Of a DNA stretch of 11,831 bases, positions 7,075-11,831 are shown in pieces (within the stretch, counting starts at the first letter, position 1; the number at the start of each line of letters is the position of its first letter). This DNA comes from Alphaproteobacteria bacterium UBA6189 (GTDB taxonomy: Bacteria > Pseudomonadota > Alphaproteobacteria > Rickettsiales > UBA3002): NCBI GenBank assembly GCA_002422745.1, contig DITH01000039.1:408-12238 (forward strand), read 5' to 3'. Under the pieces are notes generated by a model, which had not been told where the DNA came from, searched no databases, and saw nothing but the letters and a program-made list of their open reading frames with translations. The position numbers and the translations under genes were made by a program.

Positions 7075-7991
7075 CAGCGAGTGGTGAGGGTAAAAATATC
7101 CTGAGGGGTGATGAATAAACCGTAGCCCAGCCGTAATGCGACGCAAAGCAAGAGGCACGCCATCAGGCCGCGCAGCAGGTAGGTGGGGATATTAGCGGCG
7201 AGGCGCACGCCCCATTGGGTGCCGATCACCGACCCCATCAGTAACAGCGCCGCCAGTACGATATCGACACTATGGGTCGTCACCGCATGCAGCACGGTCG
7301 ATAGGCCGGTAATAAAAATAATCTGAAAGAGCGAGGTGCCGGTGGTGAGGCCCAGCGGCATGCGCAATATATACACCATCGCCGGGATCATCAGAAACCC
7401 GCCGCCGACACCCAGCAGCGCCACCAGCACGCCGCTGCCGATGCCAATGGCAATGGGAAGCAGCACCGAGTGATGGACGCGTGAATTGTTGAATTCACGT
7501 TGCAACGGCAATTTCTTTACCCATTTGGGCAACCGCCAGGGCTTGAGGGTCACCAGCGTATCGCCGCGTTTATGCGAGTCGAGCAGGGCTTTGCTTTCGC
7601 GCATAGTGATAAACGACACGGTGAGAAGCAGGGTAATGTAAAGCAGGCTGATGATGAGGTCGATCTGCCCGACGCGCTTTAATTGCGCAAACCACCAGAT
7701 ACCCAGCGCCACACCAATCACTCCGCCGGCCACCAGCCAGCTGCCGAGCTGAATATCGACCTTCTTGCGTTTCTGGTGCGATAAAAAACCCGAGAAGGAA
7801 GAAGCGACGATCATGTTGGTCGAGGTGGCGACCGCCACGGTTGGGGGAATCCCCATGAACATGAGCATGGGGGTCAGGATAAATCCACCGCCGATGCCGA
7901 ACATGCCCGCGAAAATACCACTTACCCCGCCAAGCAGAATCAACCACGGGGCGTGGGCGGAGAGTTCGGCAATCGGCAGGTATACATGCAC
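7074..7991 (-). CDS. TauE/SafE (TSUP) family permease
   Basis: A 305-residue polytopic inner-membrane protein of the TSUP (TauE/SafE) family, whose members move sulfite, sulfoacetate, taurine-derived or other sulfur anions. The two half-repeats are clear: GIFAGMFGIGGGFILTPML at 25-43 and GVLVALLGVGGGFLMIPAM at 187-205, each followed by a second conserved stretch (ATSTNMIVASSFSG and TTGTSLFQIIF). About eight hydrophobic segments are visible, with a charged loop near 134-172 between the halves. The start is taken as GTG 7991, the first plausible start after an in-frame stop, with GGA about 10 nt upstream. A TATAAC sequence around 8022-8027 on this strand could be a -10 box, but no convincing -35 sits at 17 nt. 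The stop overlaps the next start by TGATG, so the pair is probably coupled. The substrate cannot be told from sequence. Confidence 0.9.
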   Translation of the reverse strand: MHVYLPIAELSAHAPWLILLGGVSGIFAGMFGIGGGFILTPMLMFMGIPPTVAVATSTNMIVASSFSGFLSHQKRKKVDIQLGSWLVAGGVIGVALGIWWFAQLKRVGQIDLIISLLYITLLLTVSFITMRESKALLDSHKRGDTLVTLKPWRLPKWVKKLPLQREFNNSRVHHSVLLPIAIGIGSGVLVALLGVGGGFLMIPAMVYILRMPLGLTTGTSLFQIIFITGLSTVLHAVTTHSVDIVLAALLLMGSVIGTQWGVRLAANIPTYLLRGLMACLLLCVALRLGYGLFITPQDIFTLTTR

Positions 7992-8094
7992 GGGCAGATG
8001 TTCCGGTATCGGGTGATTCGGTTATACTTGAGGAACCTATAGGCTCACCAACGCCCTGACAACCCTATAACCTGTGCATCGGCCAACCAGTAGC

Positions 8095-8673
8095 CTAATA
8101 GCGCATATGGTTGCTGAAATACTGGCGAATCCGTGCATCGGCCTCGCGGTCGAACTGGCGCATCACATCTTCAACCAGCTCGTAATAGAATTTTTCACGC
8201 TGGGCGAGGGTGGCTTTTTCGTTGATGGTGCGCGAGCGTGCTACCACCACATTGGCCTGGGCTTTGGCCATGGTGTCCACGCCGTCATACAGTTTTAGGG
8301 TCACGGCGACGCGGCCGTCGTAGCGTGCGTCCTGGTCGTCGGTGAAGAACCCTTTCACTCCATCGGTTTTAGCCAGCGGTGTTTCACGGACCATCGCGTC
8401 TTCCACCGTGATCACCATAATGCCAGTGCTGCCTGCGGTTTGCAGGCGGTCGCGCACCCACTGACTTAGGGCGTTATATGGGGTAACGGGAAGCTGACCC
8501 TCCATGTTCGAAGCGGTGGTCTGCCGCGCATCTTCCATGCGCACTTCGGCTACGTTCAGGCGGTAAGGGAGCTGGTCGCTAAAGGTGATGGGCGGGTAAA
8601 CCTGGGTTTGCGGGGCTTCCTGACAGGCCGCCAGCGCCAGTGCAGCCAGGGCGAGGGTGAGTAGTTTTTTCAT
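8095..8673 (-). CDS. Uncharacterised lipoprotein
   Basis: I do not recognise this 192-residue protein. It opens with MKKLLTLALAALALAAC, a lipoprotein signal with lipobox LAAC, so Cys17 should be lipidated and the protein anchored to a membrane on the periplasmic side. The next residues QEAPQ give no clear inner-membrane retention signal, so outer membrane is more likely. The mature part has an Arg/Glu/Asp-rich C-terminal helix (EKATLAQREKFYYELVEDVM and beyond) and a beta-like middle with GRVAVTLKLYDGV. No enzyme motif is visible. Start ATG 8673 is well supported by GGAGG five bases upstream; an ATG at 8685 overlaps that ribosome site and is unlikely. It lies 57 nt after tsaB on the same strand and could share its transcript. 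A TATACC sequence in the gap is the only promoter-like element and lacks a good -35. Confidence 0.75.
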   Translation of the reverse strand: MKKLLTLALAALALAACQEAPQTQVYPPITFSDQLPYRLNVAEVRMEDARQTTASNMEGQLPVTPYNALSQWVRDRLQTAGSTGIMVITVEDAMVRETPLAKTDGVKGFFTDDQDARYDGRVAVTLKLYDGVDTMAKAQANVVVARSRTINEKATLAQREKFYYELVEDVMRQFDREADARIRQYFSNHMRY

Positions 8674-8730
8674 CGGTACCTCCATTTTCTGGCGGTATAG
8701 CGCGCGGCGGTTGAAAGCGAAAGAAAGAAA

Positions 8731-9366
8731 TTAGTTCACCAGCCAGCTTGGTTTTTGCGGAATTTTCGCATCTGCCTCGCGGATATAATACGGCATGGCC
8801 TGCGCCAGCGTGGTCTCGCTCAGCTGCCCGGCGATGTGCGCCATGACGGCGGCATCGGGCCCTGCCATATAATACGCATGTTCAGTGGGCCACAGGTTGC
8901 TGTAGCAGGGCAGCGTCTGTGCATGCAGGTCAGCGTGTGGGGCTAACGTGATCTCGCCCAATGACTGGGGCGGCTGTGTAGCTTCGCGGCGAAAGTGCTG
9001 CATAAACATTTCGCCTTTGCCCGCGTGAAGCGCGACGAGGAATTCCGGCGCATCCACCGCCCAGGCCACCGCACAGGAGGCGGTAAGGGTTTTCACCGGC
9101 AACCCGGTGGCCAGTGCCAGCCCATGTAACGTGGCCAGACCGATGCGTAATCCCGTAAAACTGCCCGGCCCGACCGTGCTGACCAGCATACCAAGCTGTG
9201 CATAGCCGATGCCTGCCTCGGTCATGGCATCCTCAATCGTCGGCACCAGCAACGCCGCCTGCTTGCCCACGGGCACGTCGCGCCGCACGAGGCGGTCCCC
9301 CGCCAGCACCGCCACGCTGGCTACCGGGGTCGAGCAATCGAATGCTAAAACATATGGGTTATTCAT
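8731..9366 (-). CDS. tsaB: tRNA threonylcarbamoyladenosine biosynthesis protein TsaB
   Basis: TsaB is the scaffold partner of TsaD; with TsaE they transfer threonylcarbamoyl to A37 of ANN-decoding tRNAs (t6A). The protein has 211 residues, slightly below the usual 220-230. It shows the ASKHA-type N-terminus YVLAFDCSTPVASVAVL (5-21), the signature STVGPGSFTGLRIGLA (63-78) and the C-terminal PYYIREADAK (192-201), which corresponds to the family's 'P.YLR..DA' ending. ATG 9366 was chosen because the recognisable family start MNNPYVLAFD begins there. The frame stays open to 9558, but that part overlaps the divergent phhB gene and has no family likeness. No good ribosome site is visible. In many Alphaproteobacteria tsaB is followed by rimI; here the lipoprotein gene follows instead. 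Confidence 0.92.
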   Translation of the reverse strand: MNNPYVLAFDCSTPVASVAVLAGDRLVRRDVPVGKQAALLVPTIEDAMTEAGIGYAQLGMLVSTVGPGSFTGLRIGLATLHGLALATGLPVKTLTASCAVAWAVDAPEFLVALHAGKGEMFMQHFRREATQPPQSLGEITLAPHADLHAQTLPCYSNLWPTEHAYYMAGPDAAVMAHIAGQLSETTLAQAMPYYIREADAKIPQKPSWLVN

Positions 9367-9412
9367 GTGGCGTTTGATACAAGCTAGTTTTTGATTTGTC
9401 ACAGGAGAATCT

Positions 9413-9739
9413 ATGTCACTCGCCGCCGAATCCTGCGTTGCCTGCAAGGGCGAAGACACCCGCCTCACCGGTAAAGAAGCGATTGATTTGCTGAAAGAGG
9501 TCGCCGATTGGCAAATGATGGAGTTAGAGCGCAAGCTTTTTAAAGACTTTAAATTCAAAAACTTCGCCGAAGCTTTGCAGTTTGTTACGCGCGTTGCGGC
9601 GTTGGCCGAGCAGCAAAATCACCACCCCGATATCAGCTTTGGCTGGGGGTACGCTGAAATTATCCTCACCACCCATGCGGTCGATGGGTTGACACGCAAC
9701 GACTTCATTTTCGCCGCGAAGATCGATGGGTTAAAATAG
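9413..9739 (+). CDS. phhB: 4a-hydroxytetrahydrobiopterin dehydratase (pterin-4a-carbinolamine dehydratase)
   Basis: This enzyme dehydrates the 4a-carbinolamine pterin formed by aromatic amino acid hydroxylases, or serves a related pterin-recycling role in bacteria with no such hydroxylase. The 108-residue length is normal. The active-site block EQQNHHPDISFGWGYAEIIL (66-85) contains the HHPD motif (70-73) and is followed by TTHAVDGLTRNDFIFAAKID (86-105) with His88. The N-terminal CVACKGEDTRLT (8-19), with a CxxC pair, is common in bacterial members. ATG 9413 has a strong ribosome site AGGAG at 9403-9407. It is divergent from tsaB across 46 nt, in which no clear promoter hexamers were seen. The TAG stop overlaps the first copy of a GCATTC element belonging to the inverted-repeat region before miaB. 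No phenylalanine hydroxylase gene is in view. Confidence 0.92.
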   Translation: MSLAAESCVACKGEDTRLTGKEAIDLLKEVADWQMMELERKLFKDFKFKNFAEALQFVTRVAALAEQQNHHPDISFGWGYAEIILTTHAVDGLTRNDFIFAAKIDGLK

Positions 9740-9836
9740 CATTCAGGAACCAGTGTTCTGCATTCAGGGAAAAGGTTGTGAACGGCGGTAAATCCAGTTA
9801 GAACCGCCCCGAATCACGAATGCTACCCCTGAATGC
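9739..9836. repeat. Nested inverted repeats in the phhB-miaB gap
   Basis: GCATTC occurs twice in direct orientation (9739-9744 and 9760-9765), and its complement GAATGC twice (9818-9823 and 9831-9836). The inner forward copy extends to a perfect 10-bp inverted repeat: GCATTCAGGG (9760-9769) against CCCTGAATGC (9827-9836). Inside it GGCGGT (9784-9789) pairs with ACCGCC (9803-9808) across a 13-nt loop. The right outer arm includes the TGA at 9830-9832 that closes the miaB frame upstream and the ATG at 9833. As RNA this would fold to put the miaB start region in a stem. It may be a regulatory leader or a small palindromic insertion; sequence alone does not decide. Confidence 0.55.
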
Positions 9837-9838
9837 TC

Positions 9839-11218
9839 ATGAAAAAACTCTATATCAAAACCTATGGCTGCCAGATGAATGTGTACGACTCCGTGCGCAT
9901 GGCTGATCTGCTGTCGCCGTTCGGTTACCGCGAAACCGACACGCCGGACGATGCCGACATGGTGATCCTCAATACGTGCCATATCCGTGAGAAAGCTGCG
10001 GAAAAAATGTATTCCGACCTGGGTCGCATGCGCGCCCACAAGGAGCGGCTACAGCAGGACGAAGGCCGCCGCATGCTTATTAGCGTGGCCGGCTGCGTGG
10101 CGCAGGCGGAGGGTGAGGAAATCATCGCCCGCGCGCCGTATGTCGATATGGTGGTGGGGCCGCAAAGCTACCATACCCTGCCCGATTTGATTGCCGAAAG
10201 TGAGCGCACCCGTGCCTCGCAAGTGAAGTTGGATTTTACCGAGGAAGCAAAATTCGATTTGTTGCCCGACGCGGTGTCGGCGCAAGGCGCGGTGGCTTTT
10301 GTGTCGGTACAGGAAGGCTGTGATAAATTCTGCACCTTTTGCGTGGTTCCCTATACGCGCGGCGCCGAGTTCTCACGCCCGGTGGCAGCGATCGAGCGCG
10401 AAGTGCGCCAGCTTGTGGCCCATGGTAGCATTGAAATCGCCCTGCTTGGCCAGAACGTGAATGCGTATCACGGCGAAGGGCCCAACGGTGAGGAATGGAA
10501 TCTCGGCCAGCTGATCCGCCATCTCGCCCGCATCGATGGGCTGGAGCGGATTCGTTACACCACGTCGCACCCCAACGATATGAACGACGATTTGATCGCG
10601 GCCCATGGGGAGGTCGAGAAGCTCATGCCGTTTCTACATTTACCCGTGCAATCGGGCTCCGATCGTATTTTGAAAGCGATGAACCGGCGCCATACGGCTG
10701 CGCAATATATCGCCATCATCGAAAAATTACGCGCCGCACGCCCAGATATCGCGTTCAGCTCGGATTTTATCCTCGGTTTTCCCGGCGAAACCGAGGCCGA
10801 TCTCGACGACACAATTCGCCTGATCGAAACGGTGGGGTTTGCCTCGGCCTATGCGTTTAAATATAGCCCGCGCCCCGGGACTCCTGCCGCCGGCAGAGAT
10901 GAGCAGGTCGATGAAATGGTAAAAGAGCAGCGCCTGGCGACGTTATTCTCGTATACCCAGGCCCAGCAACTGCATTTCAACCAAAGCAAAGTCGGCACTG
11001 TCCAGCGGGTACTGTTCGACCGTGCAGGCAAACAGGCCGGACAAATGATCGGGAAATCGCCCTACATGCAATCCGTCGTGCTCGATAACGCGGTGGATTA
11101 CGCCGGGCAATTGATTGACGTACGCATTACCGCTGCCTACCTTAATTCAGTGAAGGGTGAAGTGGTTTCGCCTGTTCATGAAACCCGTCATGCTGAACGC
11201 GTTTCAGCATCTTTATAG
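9839..11218 (+). CDS. miaB: tRNA-2-methylthio-N6-isopentenyladenosine synthase MiaB
   Basis: MiaB methylthiolates i6A37 in tRNAs that read UNN codons. It is a radical SAM methylthiotransferase of the cytoplasm. The N-terminal cluster domain has Cys11 (KTYGCQMN), Cys47 (LNTCHIR) and Cys86 (AGCVAQ). The radical SAM motif CDKFCTFC gives Cys161, Cys165 and Cys168. The central block includes LLGQNVNAY (202-210), HLPVQSGSDRILKAMNR (267-283) and FILGFPGETE (310-319). A C-terminal TRAM domain lies around 380-440. Length is 459 residues. ATG 9839 or ATG 9833 (two residues longer) must be the start, because TGA at 9830-9832 closes the frame; neither has a recognisable Shine-Dalgarno site. The last ten residues, RHAERVSASL, and the stop are encoded by a palindromic repeat, so the true family ending is near GEVVSP. 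phoH follows after 44 nt, the usual alphaproteobacterial order. Confidence 0.95.
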   Translation: MKKLYIKTYGCQMNVYDSVRMADLLSPFGYRETDTPDDADMVILNTCHIREKAAEKMYSDLGRMRAHKERLQQDEGRRMLISVAGCVAQAEGEEIIARAPYVDMVVGPQSYHTLPDLIAESERTRASQVKLDFTEEAKFDLLPDAVSAQGAVAFVSVQEGCDKFCTFCVVPYTRGAEFSRPVAAIEREVRQLVAHGSIEIALLGQNVNAYHGEGPNGEEWNLGQLIRHLARIDGLERIRYTTSHPNDMNDDLIAAHGEVEKLMPFLHLPVQSGSDRILKAMNRRHTAAQYIAIIEKLRAARPDIAFSSDFILGFPGETEADLDDTIRLIETVGFASAYAFKYSPRPGTPAAGRDEQVDEMVKEQRLATLFSYTQAQQLHFNQSKVGTVQRVLFDRAGKQAGQMIGKSPYMQSVVLDNAVDYAGQLIDVRITAAYLNSVKGEVVSPVHETRHAERVSASL

Positions 11219-11243
11219 ATCCCGAATCACGTTCGGGGTGACG
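11186..11243. repeat. Multi-hairpin palindromic repeat spanning the miaB stop
   Basis: The outer arms CGTCA (11186-11190) and TGACG (11239-11243) are complementary. Inside are ATGCTGAA (11190-11197) against TTCAGCAT (11203-11210) with a 5-nt loop, a small ATCT/AGAT pair (11209-11220), and CCCGAA (11221-11226) against TTCGGG (11232-11237) with a 5-nt loop. The order 'CGTCATGCTGAA...TTCAGCAT...ATCCCGAA...TTCGGGGTGACG' matches, from memory, a repeat type dispersed in many alphaproteobacterial genomes. The left half lies inside the miaB frame and the right half in the gap before phoH. It may also act as an RNA stability or termination structure between the two genes. Confidence 0.75.
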
Positions 11244-11262
11244 CATGCAGGTACGGAGCATT

Positions 11263-11831
11263 ATGTCCAAACCCGATAAACGTGCAGCTAAAGGTCAGGA
11301 AAACACTAACGTTTTCTTCGAAAATAACCAGTATCTCCCCCAGCTGTACGGCGATCACGATTCGCATCTCGAACAGCTATCACGCCTACTGAATGTCGAT
11401 CTTGTCAGTCGCGGCAATATGCTTTCCATTACCGGCCATAAGCGCGATGTCGAGGCGACGGAGCGGTTGGTACAGTCGCTGTACGAGCGCATCGAGAAGG
11501 GCGAGGACGTCACCGAGGAACATATCAGCGCTATGGTGCGGATGTTACCCCCGGTGCACGATAAAAAACCCAAGAATCGCCACGGCGTCAGCGAAGCGGA
11601 TTCGGATGTGTATATCCGCACCATGAAGAAAACCGTGGTGCCGTACACGCATATCCAGGCCAACTACATGCGCACCATGTATGACAGCGACCTGGTATTC
11701 GCCCTCGGCCCGGCAGGGACGGGAAAAACCTACATCGCCGTCGCCATGGCTGCCTACATGTTCATGAACAAGAAGGTTGAGCGTATTATCCTGTCGCGCC
11801 CGGCGGTTGAAGCGGGCGAAAAACTGGGCTT
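11263..11831 (+). CDS. phoH: PhoH-like ATPase (YbeZ type), truncated by the window end
   Basis: The frame is open from ATG 11263 to the last base, giving 189 complete codons and no stop. The N-terminal part (about 1-110) is the RNA-binding-like region usual before the ATPase core, including NMLSITGHKRDVEATERLV. The core starts with a PhoH-type stretch HIQANYMRTMYDSDLVFALG and the Walker A motif GPAGTGKTY near residues 148-156. IILSRPAVEAGEKLG at the window edge is the family's conserved 'LxRPAVEAGExLGFLPGD' stretch; Walker B lies outside. The family binds ATP and is thought to act with the neighbouring endoribonuclease YbeY on ribosomal RNA. GGAG at 11255-11258 is a short-spaced ribosome site; a second in-frame ATG at 11245 (six residues longer) lies just past the repeat. 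It follows miaB by 44 nt and probably belongs to the same operon, unless the repeat stops transcription. Confidence 0.9.
   Translation, partial: MSKPDKRAAKGQENTNVFFENNQYLPQLYGDHDSHLEQLSRLLNVDLVSRGNMLSITGHKRDVEATERLVQSLYERIEKGEDVTEEHISAMVRMLPPVHDKKPKNRHGVSEADSDVYIRTMKKTVVPYTHIQANYMRTMYDSDLVFALGPAGTGKTYIAVAMAAYMFMNKKVERIILSRPAVEAGEKLG

Noticed and set aside
8036..8043. CCTATAGG palindrome upstream of the TauE/SafE gene
   Set aside because: An 8-bp perfect palindrome is expected by chance in a window this long, and no flanking symmetry supports an operator.
9367..9412. Divergent promoter between tsaB and phhB
   Set aside because: TTGATA is present, but no acceptable -10 box occurs at the right distance on either strand.
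9367..9558. Extended tsaB beginning at 9558 on the minus strand
   Set aside because: It would overlap phhB almost halfway and the first 64 residues lack TsaB likeness.

Overview
The window reads as ordinary chromosomal DNA from a moderately GC-rich alphaproteobacterium. This rests on the miaB-phoH order, a TauE/SafE permease paired with a TIGR02186/Alph_Pro_TM protein, and the palindromic repeat types seen. There are no phage, transposase, plasmid, CRISPR, rRNA or tRNA signals. I cannot name a genus. Coding density is very high and no gene-free stretch reaches 300 bases.

Region 1 (1-268): the 3' end of an M3-family oligoendopeptidase F gene, then a short convergent intergenic stretch with a GC-rich hairpin that could end transcription from both sides.

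Region 2 (269-6341): a complete late biotin pathway in two divergent operons. bioB and bioA run leftward. bioF, a bioH-like esterase gene, bioC, bioD and an RDD-family membrane protein gene run rightward. BioC methylates malonyl-ACP so that it can prime fatty acid synthesis, and the BioH-like esterase frees pimeloyl-ACP. BioF, BioA, BioD and BioB then convert this to KAPA, DAPA, dethiobiotin and biotin. The gap between bioB and bioF holds two putative face-to-face promoters that appear to share one -10 hexamer. All four junctions in the rightward operon are 4-nt ATGA stop/start overlaps, so the RDD protein is structurally part of the operon.

Region 3 (6325-9366, leftward): a TauE/SafE permease and its TIGR02186 partner, joined by a TGATG overlap; the partner's 3' end overlaps the RDD gene. 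Further along are an unrecognised small lipoprotein and tsaB (tRNA t6A synthesis).

Region 4 (9413-11831, rightward): a pterin-4a-carbinolamine dehydratase, miaB (tRNA methylthiolation) and a phoH/ybeZ ATPase cut off by the window end. miaB is bracketed by palindromic DNA. Its start codons lie in one arm of an inverted repeat, and its last ten codons and stop lie inside a multi-hairpin repeat of a type widespread in Alphaproteobacteria.

I see no clearly undescribed system. The points most worth a second look are the RDD protein in the biotin operon, the shared-box bio promoter, the shortened BioF and BioH-like proteins, and the palindromes at both ends of miaB.
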